Shown: positions 44,257 through 52,824, counted from the stretch's first letter. The stretch: 64,000 nt of DNA from G963665925 sp050596425 (GCF_050596425.1 NZ_CP192292.1:3286001-3350000); one strand, 5' to 3'. The notes: generated by a model from the sequence alone, not told the origin. Translations and numbers: made by a program.

Positions 44257-44919
44257 CTAGTCCAATTTTTGTGCAACCACCACCCAGTAGGAACTGAATT
44301 GATCGGTGCCCTTATGATTCCAAACATGCTCATTTTTACTGAGTGACAGTGTCTTAAACCCGATAAGAAAATCATGAATATCCTTTTCATCACTAAAATA
44401 GTGAACATCGCCGGGATGAACAGAGTTTTCGCTCTTGTAAGTATGAGGCGCCACCTTTTGACCGCTTCCATACTTTCCATCATCCCGAGTGGGACATGTA
44501 AAAAAGAGGATGCCACTGGGCTTTATATAACTTTTGCAGATTTCCATGGATTTCATGAACTCTAATCGTGTGCCGTGATAAAGCACGTTATATGAGAGGA
44601 CTGCATCAAAGGTGTTTTTATTGAACAGGGCTTCTGTGTATGATCTCTTGATTGTTTCTATAGCAAGATTTTCCTTTTGACCTGCCTTGTCCAGTGCTTT
44701 AAGGGCTTCTTGTGAAAAATCCACCGCCGTGACAAGGTAGCCCATTCTTGCCATAGCAAGTGCGTGACGTCCTATACCGCATCCCAGATCAAGAATCCTG
44801 GTCTCGCTTTTTTCTTTAAAGGCCCTATGAAAGTAGTCTGTCACTTCAAGAGCAGGTTTTTTCCAGTGCTGAAGGTCATCATTTTGGCCCCAGTAACGAT
44901 TCCAGCTTTTGTTCACCAT
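44257..44919 (-). CDS. Class I SAM-dependent methyltransferase
   Basis: 220 residues: RILDLGCGIGRHALAMARMGYLV (motif I), TAVDFSQEALKALD, FDAVLSYNVLYHG and YIKPSGILFFTCP. N-terminal WNRYWGQNDDLQHWKKPA. AAGGAGG precedes the ATG. Probably a small-molecule methyltransferase of unknown substrate. Confidence 0.85.
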   Translation of the reverse strand: MVNKSWNRYWGQNDDLQHWKKPALEVTDYFHRAFKEKSETRILDLGCGIGRHALAMARMGYLVTAVDFSQEALKALDKAGQKENLAIETIKRSYTEALFNKNTFDAVLSYNVLYHGTRLEFMKSMEICKSYIKPSGILFFTCPTRDDGKYGSGQKVAPHTYKSENSVHPGDVHYFSDEKDIHDFLIGFKTLSLSKNEHVWNHKGTDQFSSYWVVVAQKLD

Positions 44920-44990
44920 GAAAACCTCCTTGTGTTGTCCTGTGTGTCCCTTATTGTATTATATACAGTCTATGTAATCATAGATTGTAA

Positions 44991-45209
44991 TCATTTTTCC
45001 GTCCCAGGAACCATAACTTTCACATAAGCACATGCACTACAGTAATACGCCTCTGCTGATGATCCTCTAAAGTCATATCTTGTCAATTTCACATCTGATT
45101 TTTTGTAGCTTTCATATATTAGTTTATGTTTTTTTTCAGTCCAATATGTCATTTTTGCGCTTTGTATATAGCCTTTTTCCATTGTTTTTCCACATTCTAA
45201 ACATTCCAT
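44991..45209 (-). CDS. Small PF20097-like zinc-binding protein
   Basis: 72 residues: two Cys knuckles (CLECGK at the start, CSAC near the end) around EKGYIQSAKMTYWTEKKHKL, the hallmark of short Firmicutes proteins in this family. The start at 45209 follows AAAGGA. Function unknown. Confidence 0.74.
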   Translation of the reverse strand: MECLECGKTMEKGYIQSAKMTYWTEKKHKLIYESYKKSDVKLTRYDFRGSSAEAYYCSACAYVKVMVPGTEK

Positions 45210-45276
45210 GTACTCATCCTTTATTAAATATATAAACCCCTTCATAGAAACAAACTGATTGTGGCCTCCCTATTTA

Positions 45277-46081
45277 CTATAAAGCCTTATCAATAATATA
45301 GTCTGAGTTGGTTAGTCTTCCTCTTCTACCAAAAGTGCTTCTGTCAACGACAATGTCTCCTACTAATAGCATTTCTTTATTATAGTCAGATTGCTCAACA
45401 ACCATTCCATCAGGGCTGATCAAGCAAGACGGGGCAAGCTGATATGTGGACATAGAGTTTGATGATAATACATGCATAACGTTCTCTACAGCCCTTGTGA
45501 CTAAATGAGATTTTATTATGTCTCGCTTGTCCTTATCAACCTCTGAACCAATATCCGTAAAGGAAATTAGACACAAGTCTACATTATTCATATATAGCTC
45601 TCTAAAATACTCTGGAAATCTAACCTCATAACATATTCTTGTGCCAACTTTAATACCATCTATTTCATAGATCCCAAGCTCATTTCCTCTTTCAAAATTG
45701 TCACAATCCCAGCCCCATAGGGCGCGTTTATTGTATACACCTTCTATGCACCCCTTATCATTTATCATAAGGATTGAATTATATGTTTTACCATCTTCTC
45801 TAGTTATGGTTCCAAGAGCTATGTACATATGGTGTTTTTTTTGCTGCTTCTCTCACGATTTTTTGCGCCCTACTTAGTTCGTTAAAATCCAGTTCAGAAA
45901 TCGCAGAGAGCTCCACTGGCGGGTATCCACAAAGTGCACACTCTTGTGTTAAAAGAAGTCGAACCTCTTTCTGACTTGCTGATTCAATGGCTTTTAAAAT
46001 TGCATTTAAGTTCTCATCAATTTTGCGTGAAATACTAAACTGGAAGGAAGCCACAAGTAACTTTTTATCAACCATCTCCAT
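45277..46081 (-). pseudogene. Carbon-nitrogen hydrolase (nitrilase family), frameshifted
   Basis: Two overlapping reading frames together encode one amidohydrolase. The first (45800-46081) has the Glu of LLLTQECALCGYPP; the second (45277-45828) has IALGTITREDG, the Lys of GVYNKRALWGWD and the nucleophile Cys of GTRICYEVRFPE. The frame changes at eight A residues (45835-45842); with seven, the junction reads AKKHHMYIALG, as in intact homologues. The total span is a codon multiple plus one. Real mutation, slippage site or sequence error are all possible. Confidence 0.78.
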
Positions 46082-46467
46082 CACCCTTCTATACCAAACG
46101 CCTTCTCACATCGCTGAATCCATAGCCTTTGATAATCTTCATCCGGTATAATCCGACTTGTCAGATCATCAATTGAAAGAATCCCTTCTCTTTGACACCA
46201 CTCAATACATGTTAAATACTCTGAGTCGTCTAGGTCATCTTGATCCCAAACAACTTTCATGTGAGTACAACCGGCTTCCCGAATACAGACTGCCCTTGTA
46301 TGCCCATCTGTTAAAAAGAGCTTTTCACCATACATTTTTACTGGAATGGGCTGATAATTGTGGGTTTCTGGTTTTATCCATTCCTTCACTCTAAGTCGCT
46401 TGGTCCCATTAATAAACAATTGGCTTGGGTGTACCTTTTGGATCTCAACATAAAATTCTGAAAACAT
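46081..46467 (-). CDS. ParB/sulfiredoxin-like domain protein
   Basis: A 128-residue protein: VHPSQLFINGTKRL, PIPVKMYGEKLFLTDGHTRAVCI, YLTCIEWCQREGI and ISIDDLTSRIIPDEDYQRLWIQRC. The LTDGHTR box is ParB/Srx-like. Close relatives are fused to GNAT domains and often annotated histone acetyltransferases; here the acetyltransferase part is absent. It overlaps the nitrilase start (TGATG). Confidence 0.68.
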   Translation of the reverse strand: MFSEFYVEIQKVHPSQLFINGTKRLRVKEWIKPETHNYQPIPVKMYGEKLFLTDGHTRAVCIREAGCTHMKVVWDQDDLDDSEYLTCIEWCQREGILSIDDLTSRIIPDEDYQRLWIQRCEKAFGIEG

Positions 46468-46468
46468 T

Positions 46469-46636
46469 TTATTGTCCCAATCCACCACTGGAGTTTTTGT
46501 CTATGTATATTTCAAAAGCTTGTATACCTTTACGCGCAAACTTAATAAACAAAAACATACAGTACACCGAAAGTCCGAACATACCAATCATAAATAGTAT
46601 ATATAGTATCGAAGCAATTCCTAGGCCGATTTCCAT
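46469..46636 (-). CDS. 55-residue single-pass membrane protein
   Basis: A short gene: MEIGLGIASILYILFMIGMF begins a long hydrophobic helix (to about residue 35), then KFARKGIQAF and a polar tail. GGTGGA lies six bases before the ATG, and the stop codon is one base before the start of the ParB-like gene, so the two are likely coupled. No family recognised. Confidence 0.6.
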   Translation of the reverse strand: MEIGLGIASILYILFMIGMFGLSVYCMFLFIKFARKGIQAFEIYIDKNSSGGLGQ

Positions 46637-46664
46637 AAATATCCACCATCTTTCTATTTGAAAT

Positions 46665-46700
46665 CTTTATTTTGAAGTCTCTACTTTGAAGTCTTTATTT
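46665..46700. repeat. 12-13 bp tandem repeat at a methyltransferase 3' end
   Basis: Three imperfect units of TTTGAAGTCTYTA abut the end of the minus-strand methyltransferase gene. Confidence 0.6.
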
Positions 46701-47345
46701 TTTCCGTATAAGCAACTCAATAGCACCGTGGTAATGTTCTTGACCATGTCCAATATCAAGACTTAAATCTTGCTTTTTACATATAATTTCATACCGCTTA
46801 TCAAATAAATCTAGTAAGTCTTCCATAGTAAAGAATGTTTTTATCGCTTTTCTTTCTTTAATAAAAAATGAATCCCTTTCAACTTCTGAACATGTTTTCG
46901 CCAGTTTCTTGTACTGTGGATCTTCCGTTGAGAACACACCCATGTAAAAAATACCACCACTAACCAGGCCTTCTAGGGCATTCTCAATGACTTTTTTAGC
47001 CTGGGATTTTTTCATAAAGTTTAAGGCCCAAGATGAAATAATTAGGGTATATGTCTCTTTTTCAATTTTGAAACTTGGTATTTTTTCATTGAACAACTTA
47101 AATGCACAGGGGGTCTTGCTAAATAAATCATGGCACCTTTCTAGGGCTGTTTGTGAAATATCCACTCCTGTGATTTCACACTCTTTTAAGGCAAACTTTA
47201 GACTGTTTCGACCTTCGCCAATCCCCAAATCTAAAACTTTTCCATTTTTAATGATTGGTTCATAAATTCTGAGTAGGTCTTCTTCCTCTATGCCCCAAAT
47301 ATTTTGCATTTCCTTATAGCTTTCTTCCCAACTGTTTAATTGCAT
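46695..47345 (-). CDS. Class I SAM-dependent methyltransferase
   Basis: 216 residues: VLDLGIGEGRNSLKFALKECEI (motif I), GVDISQTALERCHDLF, YTLIISSWALNFM and LVSGGIFYMGVFS. It is the fourth stand-alone methyltransferase in the window. Substrate unknown. Confidence 0.84.
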   Translation of the reverse strand: MQLNSWEESYKEMQNIWGIEEEDLLRIYEPIIKNGKVLDLGIGEGRNSLKFALKECEITGVDISQTALERCHDLFSKTPCAFKLFNEKIPSFKIEKETYTLIISSWALNFMKKSQAKKVIENALEGLVSGGIFYMGVFSTEDPQYKKLAKTCSEVERDSFFIKERKAIKTFFTMEDLLDLFDKRYEIICKKQDLSLDIGHGQEHYHGAIELLIRKK

Positions 47346-47483
47346 GGCGCCTTCCCTTCTTAGAATTCATATATGCATCAACAATTTCGCTGTTTATATT
47401 AAAGGTATTATAGTTTGAACCCTTACCCTATAGATTATAGATTTTATAGCTGAGATTTATTAAGATACGTAAAAGTTCTTCAC

Positions 47484-47864
47484 TTAGTGCTGTTTATACA
47501 ACTTCTCCCTATACCGACTATCCGACAATGCTAAATATGTTCCAGGAAGCATTGTCAAAGTGGTCAGCCAAGGTGCATATATTTTTGAAAGCACACTTAA
47601 AGCAAACCATACTATAAATATCCACTCACCGTTTTCAAAGCTACAATAAAGCGCGTACATTAAATATACACTCGTCATTATATTCACCCCTGGAATGAGA
47701 ACAAGCACAATGGCTAGTAGTCCATTCATACCTGAAATATTTCCAGCCATAGCAATATTCAGAAAAGGAATAAAAGCAAAGTGTTTATATTTATAATCAG
47801 ATTTTTCACCAAGTATGTATAAGTGAAGACAAAATAGAACATACGTTATAATAATGACCATCAT
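47484..47864 (-). CDS. Multi-pass membrane protein
   Basis: 126 residues, hydrophobic almost throughout (about four helices), with FAFIPFLNIAMAGNISGMNGLLAIVLVLIPG reminiscent of small integral proteins of unknown role. The ATG at 47864 follows GGTGG. No family assigned. Confidence 0.65.
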   Translation of the reverse strand: MMVIIITYVLFCLHLYILGEKSDYKYKHFAFIPFLNIAMAGNISGMNGLLAIVLVLIPGVNIMTSVYLMYALYCSFENGEWIFIVWFALSVLSKIYAPWLTTLTMLPGTYLALSDSRYREKLYKQH

Positions 47865-47987
47865 ATTCTTTCCACCTTGAATCATAGAGCAAGTGTTTAT
47901 ATCACAACCCCAATGTATCACACCACGCACTGTAATTATATTACATAAAAATTAAATAATGTATCACTCATTATTGCTATAAAATAT

Positions 47988-48017
47988 AAAACCACCTTAC
48001 CAATGTAAGATGGTTTT
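47988..48017 (-). terminator. Rho-independent terminator after a GNAT gene
   Basis: AAAACCATCTTAC and GTAAGGTGGTTTT (minus strand) pair with one G-U pair, directly after the GNAT stop. Confidence 0.65.
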
Positions 48018-48046
48018 GAAATCCAGTCTATAATCTAATTTATATT

Positions 48047-48601
48047 CTACTCGCCAATAAACCTTACCATTTGATACTCATCGGCGTATGTTCCATCAGC
48101 ATATTTCATTGCATGTTTTTTCGTGCCCTGAAGCTGAAATCCAAGTTTTTCATACATGGCTTTGGCACGCTCGTTGCTTGTAACCACTTCAAGTTCCAAC
48201 TGCTCAATGCCATTGTTTTGACACCAATCTATACAGGCTTCCATGAGCTTGCGTCCTATGCCTCTACCCCAGTACTTCTTTTGTACTGATAAGCCCATAG
48301 AAGCTCTATGTGAAAATCGTTTGTTATTAGAAATCCGCCCGACTGAACAGTTTCCAGCAATTTCACCCTCAATTTCGCAAACAAGAAACTCCATATTTTT
48401 ATTGTCTTGGGCTTTTTTTATAAAATCTATTTCCTGGTCCACAGTCAGAGTAAATTCACCTGGTTCGCGAGCTAAAAATTTCGTTTCACTATCCACAAGT
48501 TTCATATACTCAATAAGCTTTCGGGCATCATCAACTTGTGGCTTTCTTAGTATAAGTTCTTGGTCTTTTTGGTCTGTACATGCATTTTGATGGTTACACA
48601 T
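48047..48601 (-). CDS. GNAT N-acetyltransferase
   Basis: 184 residues: LILRKPQVDDARKLIEYM, LSVQKKYWGRGIGRKLMEACI (motif A), SNERAKAMYEKLGFQLQGTKKH (motif B). Paralogue of the GNAT at 8729. AAAGGAG precedes the ATG. A separate short reading frame with a stronger ribosome binding site overlaps its start. Confidence 0.86.
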   Translation of the reverse strand: MCNHQNACTDQKDQELILRKPQVDDARKLIEYMKLVDSETKFLAREPGEFTLTVDQEIDFIKKAQDNKNMEFLVCEIEGEIAGNCSVGRISNNKRFSHRASMGLSVQKKYWGRGIGRKLMEACIDWCQNNGIEQLELEVVTSNERAKAMYEKLGFQLQGTKKHAMKYADGTYADEYQMVRFIGE

Positions 48602-48693
48602 TTTTCAAATCTCCTTTTTTTAATTGCTCTTATGATTGATTTATCCATACTCACCTTGCTAATATGAGAAATGTCGCTAATGTCGCTAGTCAT
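48547..48693 (-). CDS. Putative 48-residue leader peptide upstream of a GNAT gene
   Basis: An ATG at 48693 has a perfect AGGAGG seven bases upstream and opens a frame MTSDISDISHISKVSMDKSI then basic residues (IRAIKKRRFEK), stopping 55 bases inside the GNAT gene in another frame. The first codons contain a direct repeat of ATTAGCGAC. It could be a regulatory leader peptide, as upstream of some resistance genes, or a chance ORF. Confidence 0.42.
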   Translation of the reverse strand: MTSDISDISHISKVSMDKSIIRAIKKRRFEKCVTIKMHVQTKKTKNLY

Positions 48694-48777
48694 GTAACCA
48701 CCTCCTACAATTCATACTTTTTGAATATTATTCACATTTTACCACTTTGCATAGGACATACAATAGTTTTTCCTGCC

Positions 48778-50007
48778 TCATTTAACAGTCTTAAAACCGA
48801 TTAAATCCGCTAAATAATCTCGATCTTTTTCTGACATGATTTCTAGTAAATCGGACGTTCGACTTAGTTCCTGTCTACTTGTTTTTTTTAATAAACGCAT
48901 AAACGAATCCCTGCCCATGAAAGCTTCCAGTTGACTCAAAACGAAAGGGCCTTTCATGTACCATACCTCAAAATGATTTTCATTTTCTGCACCACATCCC
49001 ACAATCGGACCAAGGCCTTCGCTCTCATTCTTATATTTTTCCAGTGCAACATTGTAGTCACCTTCCCCTTTAAGGGCTCTTAGGGCAAGAAGGCTGGCAT
49101 ACTCTGCAAAAGATTCATTCAACCAGTTTTCCCACGTGTTAACTGGTGCCTTGTTCCACCATAAATGACCAAGTTCATGAGAAAGATACTTGAACAAATA
49201 CTGGTCTTGACACACTGTATATTTTACAGATTGGGCTTCATTGCTTCCGCAAGGGATAACAATAAGTCCTGGTCTACAATAGCCGCCCCCATTATCCGTG
49301 TTTTTTCTAGAGGACAGATAAATATCCACATTCTCTATTTCAGTTGTACCAAAGGATTCTACATATAAGTTGATAATACTTTCAATTTCATTATATAAAT
49401 CATTTACGGCGTCTTGATTGACTTCATGTGAATGTATCAATCTAATTTGCGATGATTTCACACGGATATACCGGATGTTCTTTTCAAAAGCACTTGACCC
49501 TATTATTGGATAACCCACAGTGGCTTTAGGTGATTTAAGCCTCCAACCGCCTTCAAGGCACTGTGTGTCTGACCCAATATAGAAAAGCGAATGGTCTTCT
49601 ATAAATATATCAAACTCAGATAAGGGAAAATGCGGCTGTAAAGGGAACCATGGCGTATATATCCCCAGTTCAACGAGGTCATCTGTCCACTGATTCATCC
49701 CTCCATCTGGTAAATTATGAAGATATGATGTGTAATGGAGTTCCAATAAAACATTCTTTTGCTCTGTCTTTGAAAATGTGAGGTTTAATCTTTTGCTCCC
49801 TAGAATAAAGGGACTCCAGCCCTCATCTACTTGCACACTATAATCTAGCAAGACATCAGACAAAACCTTATCAACAGTTGTCTCAGTTGGAAGGTACAAT
49901 ACAGCCTGATTATTCTCACTAATATCCAAACCACACACTTGTATTTTTGCATCTAGTTTCCGATGCCTGCTGTCTATGGTCACTATGCCCCTATATTGCG
50001 TCATCAT
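48778..50007 (-). CDS. M1-like (gluzincin) metallopeptidase
   Basis: 409 residues. The zinc motif is HELGHLWW with the third ligand Glu in NESFAEYASL, the HExxH-x18-E arrangement of M1 aminopeptidases. An N-terminal beta domain (about 1-190) replaces the usual GAMEN-bearing domain; no GAMEN exopeptidase motif is visible, so it may not be a true aminopeptidase. No signal peptide. AGGTG precedes the ATG at 50007. Confidence 0.8.
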   Translation of the reverse strand: MMTQYRGIVTIDSRHRKLDAKIQVCGLDISENNQAVLYLPTETTVDKVLSDVLLDYSVQVDEGWSPFILGSKRLNLTFSKTEQKNVLLELHYTSYLHNLPDGGMNQWTDDLVELGIYTPWFPLQPHFPLSEFDIFIEDHSLFYIGSDTQCLEGGWRLKSPKATVGYPIIGSSAFEKNIRYIRVKSSQIRLIHSHEVNQDAVNDLYNEIESIINLYVESFGTTEIENVDIYLSSRKNTDNGGGYCRPGLIVIPCGSNEAQSVKYTVCQDQYLFKYLSHELGHLWWNKAPVNTWENWLNESFAEYASLLALRALKGEGDYNVALEKYKNESEGLGPIVGCGAENENHFEVWYMKGPFVLSQLEAFMGRDSFMRLLKKTSRQELSRTSDLLEIMSEKDRDYLADLIGFKTVK

Positions 50008-50030
50008 TTTCACCTGCTTTTATAGTATTT

Positions 50031-50148
50031 AGGCGCTTGCAAAATTACAGATCTATCCCCTTGCTATACCAAATATAGAATTTTTGATTCTTAAATCTCT
50101 ATATGTGGTATAGCAAGGGTGCTTGAATGATATTATGCAAGTCGCTCA
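50031..50148. repeat. Palindromic repeat family, copy 6 (orientation B)
   Basis: Begins AGGCGCTTGCAAAATTACAG, ends TTATGCAAGTCGCTCA. Inner arms CCCTTGCTATACCA and TGGTATAGCAAGGG pair perfectly, while copy 1 has TTAACC/GGTTAA at the same place, so both strands of the stem changed together. It provides the stop codon of the HIT gene. Confidence 0.92.
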
Positions 50149-50606
50149 GTATTAAAATAGTCCCGAAGGCGTTTAGAATACTTTTTTCTCTGATCTGCAC
50201 TGGAATCCATTCTTGTGCAGGCATATAGATTGTCATTGTCATAACGCGGAAAAACATGAAGATGATAATGCCATACGTCTTGATCCCCTGCCGGTTCATT
50301 GTGTTGTCTGGATGATACACCATCGCACTGATACACTTTTTTTAGGGCAATGGCAATCTGCTTCTCCAGTCTATGTATTTGATAAATATACTCATCGGGC
50401 AATTCATAGATATTTTCAAAATGTTCATTGGGAACAATAAGGACATGTCCCTTATTATTCGGCCACCAAGATGAGGCTATAAAGGCTGTAACATAATCAT
50501 TTCTGTGTACAATGTCGTCTTGCCTAGTCTCGAGCTTATCACTTTCTATGCCCTTAACGACTTGGCAAAATGGACAATTATAATCACTTGGTTTATGAGA
50601 AACCAT
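50133..50606 (-). CDS. HIT family protein
   Basis: A 157-residue nucleotide hydrolase/transferase fold: an N-terminal CPFCQVV zinc knuckle, FIASSWWPNNKGHVLIVPNEHFENI, and the histidine triad WHYHLHVFPR with its central catalytic His. The ATG at 50606 follows AGGAAGG. The last codons (RLA and stop) are supplied by palindromic repeat copy 6. It follows the MazG-like gene by 13 bases. Confidence 0.86.
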   Translation of the reverse strand: MVSHKPSDYNCPFCQVVKGIESDKLETRQDDIVHRNDYVTAFIASSWWPNNKGHVLIVPNEHFENIYELPDEYIYQIHRLEKQIAIALKKVYQCDGVSSRQHNEPAGDQDVWHYHLHVFPRYDNDNLYACTRMDSSADQRKKYSKRLRDYFNTERLA

Positions 50607-50619
50607 GAGGCCTTCCTTC

Positions 50620-50928
50620 CTATTCAACATGTTCAAGTATGATTTTATGATCAAAACCTCCACGTTCACTTTTCTTGGTTTTTTGAGCCGCTTCAACATC
50701 GCTTATATCGAAGTCAAAATGTTTAATGATGGCCTGCATAACTTCATATATGTCAGCAAGTTCTTCAGTACACGGCGCCTCGACAAACTCATTCACTTCT
50801 TCTAATAGCTTACGTTTTAGCATGGTCTCATACTCTTCAAAGTCTGCTATATGGGACTTGTACTTTCTACCACTACTGGCTATAATCTCAGGAATTTTAT
50901 CTCTTACAAGCTTATTGTGACTAATCAT
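50620..50928 (-). CDS. MazG-like (phosphoribosyl-ATP pyrophosphohydrolase-like) protein
   Basis: 102 residues: HNKLVRDKIPEIIASSGRKY, YETMLKRKLLEEVNEFVEAPCTEELADIYEVMQAI. The E-E-x-x-E...E-x-x-D arrangement is the metal site of all-alpha NTP pyrophosphatases. AGGGCG precedes the ATG. Probably a house-cleaning NTP hydrolase, cotranscribed with HIT and P-loop genes. Confidence 0.85.
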   Translation of the reverse strand: MISHNKLVRDKIPEIIASSGRKYKSHIADFEEYETMLKRKLLEEVNEFVEAPCTEELADIYEVMQAIIKHFDFDISDVEAAQKTKKSERGGFDHKIILEHVE

Positions 50929-50944
50929 ATTCGCCCTCCAGGTT

Positions 50945-51430
50945 CTAAAGTGAGTCAATAATTTGGGTTACAGTGTCATGAACGTTTAGATCACTTGTAT
51001 CTATTTTGATGGTATCCATAAGTCTATAGGCTTCAAGACGACGAATGCTGTCTTCAATTTGATCGACCGATCGCCCATCATACATCATTCTTTCCCCAAG
51101 TCTTTTTTCACTGCACATTAAAGTGAATTTATAGATGCTTATATCTGAAAGGGGTAATCTATCTATAATCCTCTCCATAAGCTCATCATGGGGAATGACC
51201 CAGCTGAAAACCACATTTTCAAAGGTGACATTGTTCAAAAAGTTGGTGAGCAAGCAATTGATGTTGTCTTCGACCATTCTCTTGTTACCTTTTGTGACCT
51301 TAAAGGGATGCATCATCCAGCACCAGTCACCGTCTAGCCAAACTGAGTTATTCAGATTCTTGTAAAGTTCTTGACTCACAGATGTCTTGCCAACACCAGG
51401 GCTGCCATTTATGATAATTAATTTTCTCAT
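50945..51430 (-). CDS. P-loop nucleotide kinase-like protein
   Basis: 161 residues: Walker A INGSPGVGKTSVSQEL, SVWLDGDWCWMM (substrate Asp region) and LGERMMYDGRSVDQIEDSIRRLEAY, a lid-like Arg segment. It resembles AAA_33/chloramphenicol phosphotransferase-like small kinases. The substrate is unknown. The ATG at 51430 follows GGAG. Confidence 0.78.
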   Translation of the reverse strand: MRKLIIINGSPGVGKTSVSQELYKNLNNSVWLDGDWCWMMHPFKVTKGNKRMVEDNINCLLTNFLNNVTFENVVFSWVIPHDELMERIIDRLPLSDISIYKFTLMCSEKRLGERMMYDGRSVDQIEDSIRRLEAYRLMDTIKIDTSDLNVHDTVTQIIDSL

Positions 51431-51458
51431 ACATGCTCCATTCATGGTATTTTCTAGT

Positions 51459-51905
51459 TTAATCCCCTTCAATTGGCTTTACAAAACATACTATTCTATT
51501 GGCTTCATGAAATCCAATCCGCTTGTGAAAATCAATACTGGCTTTGTTTTCAATTTCACAGTCTGAAGCCATTTCTATGCACCCTATCGACTGACCCCAA
51601 GACTTTGCATACTCAACAAGTTCATTTGCGACACCTGTTTTTCTATGGGCCGCCTCCACATATAAGCCTTCAATGTAGGCGACCGGTGATGATGTTGTTC
51701 CCTCTACATAGTCATTCCTAATGGACAACTGAATAAATCCAATGTGGTCTCCGCTTTCTTTTTTATACATAAAGATAGGCGCGGTTCTTGAGTTTATTGC
51801 GTTTTCAATCTCTTCCAAAAACTCTATTTTGTCCATATCTGGCCATAAGTTGAGCCCCATCTTGAGACAGGCATCTATATTTTCATGATTAATTTGTACG
51901 ATCAT
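51459..51905 (-). CDS. AAC(6')-I-like aminoglycoside N-acetyltransferase
   Basis: A 148-residue GNAT whose central part closely follows AAC(6')-I enzymes: IQLSIRNDYVEGTTSSPVAY, IEGLYVEAAHRKTGVANELV, MASDCEIENKASIDFHKRIGF and a final VCFVKP. These enzymes acetylate the 6' amine of aminoglycosides. Chromosomal members exist without conferring clinical resistance, so activity is predicted, not shown. The ATG at 51905 has AAGGGA. Confidence 0.82.
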   Translation of the reverse strand: MIVQINHENIDACLKMGLNLWPDMDKIEFLEEIENAINSRTAPIFMYKKESGDHIGFIQLSIRNDYVEGTTSSPVAYIEGLYVEAAHRKTGVANELVEYAKSWGQSIGCIEMASDCEIENKASIDFHKRIGFHEANRIVCFVKPIEGD

Positions 51906-51969
51906 ACTTATCGTCCCTTCTAGTATCTGTTTTGAGAATTTCGATAAACTCACTTAGGTTTATAAAGTT

Positions 51970-52824
51970 CTATCTTTCGTCGCTGTACAAACTGAAGAAG
52001 TCAATTGCCATCCAGTTCTCATCGATCCATTTTTTATTCAGTCCGTTATAATATAAGAATCTCTTACTTTTATATTTATTTTCTTGAATATCTAGAACAA
52101 GACCAAGTGAGTCCGTATTCATCCCATAAACCTCAATTGACTCTTTTTCTAGTTTTGGTGCCACTTTATCCTCAATGTGTCTTTTGAGCGTTTCTATTGT
52201 TTTTTCATTGTCTATGCTCTCAACCTGAACTTCAAACATATACACATAGGGTTTAAATGGCTTGACCACCTTTATAGACTTGATGCTTGGATCAACAAGC
52301 ATCATTGAAGATATCAAAGGTTCAAACTTCTCGCCATTCATCTTCCTATCTGTCATGTCTAAAGCCATGTTCTCATAAAAATCAGTTTCGTGGTCTATAA
52401 AGTCAAAACTCCAATATATAAGTAAGGTTTCTTCTGAAAAAATTCGAACAGTGACCCGACTAAGATCATATTGTCCATATAAGATTTCTTGATATGGCAT
52501 AGCTGTCATTTTTAATCCACTTTGTAATGTAAGGATTGTAAAATAGTCTAGTGACCGTCTTACATTAGAACGGCTGACATCCTCACCAAATTTCAAATTG
52601 ATGCAAAATTCGTTTTCTACATAATATGCTTCGTGATGCTCCAAGTCTTTAATTTTAAAATTTTCAATAAATAATTCAGATGCTGCCTTATCGATTATAT
52701 AGTGACGTTCATCGATGGGACTGGTATCTAAATACTTTTGCATTTCTTCATTTGGTTTTGTGCAAGCTGATAAGAAAATCAGTGAAAATATAAGCAGTAT
52801 AAAATTGACTTTTATTCCTCTCAT
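51970..52824 (-). CDS. Lipoprotein of unknown function
   Basis: 284 residues: signal peptide with lipobox LSAC, then a mixed alpha/beta exported domain without recognised motifs (FCINLKFGEDVSRSNVRRSLDYF; KRFLYYNGLNKKWID near the end). Membrane-anchored on the outside. No family assigned. Confidence 0.72.
   Translation of the reverse strand: MRGIKVNFILLIFSLIFLSACTKPNEEMQKYLDTSPIDERHYIIDKAASELFIENFKIKDLEHHEAYYVENEFCINLKFGEDVSRSNVRRSLDYFTILTLQSGLKMTAMPYQEILYGQYDLSRVTVRIFSEETLLIYWSFDFIDHETDFYENMALDMTDRKMNGEKFEPLISSMMLVDPSIKSIKVVKPFKPYVYMFEVQVESIDNEKTIETLKRHIEDKVAPKLEKESIEVYGMNTDSLGLVLDIQENKYKSKRFLYYNGLNKKWIDENWMAIDFFSLYSDER

Noticed and set aside
44241..44516. A 91-codon minus-strand frame inside the methyltransferase gene.
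   Set aside because: It is a shadow of the 44257-44919 gene, whose motifs are all in the other frame.
48778..50007. A classical M1 aminopeptidase.
   Set aside because: The zinc motif is present but no GAMEN exopeptidase motif is visible, so only M1-like metallopeptidase is claimed.
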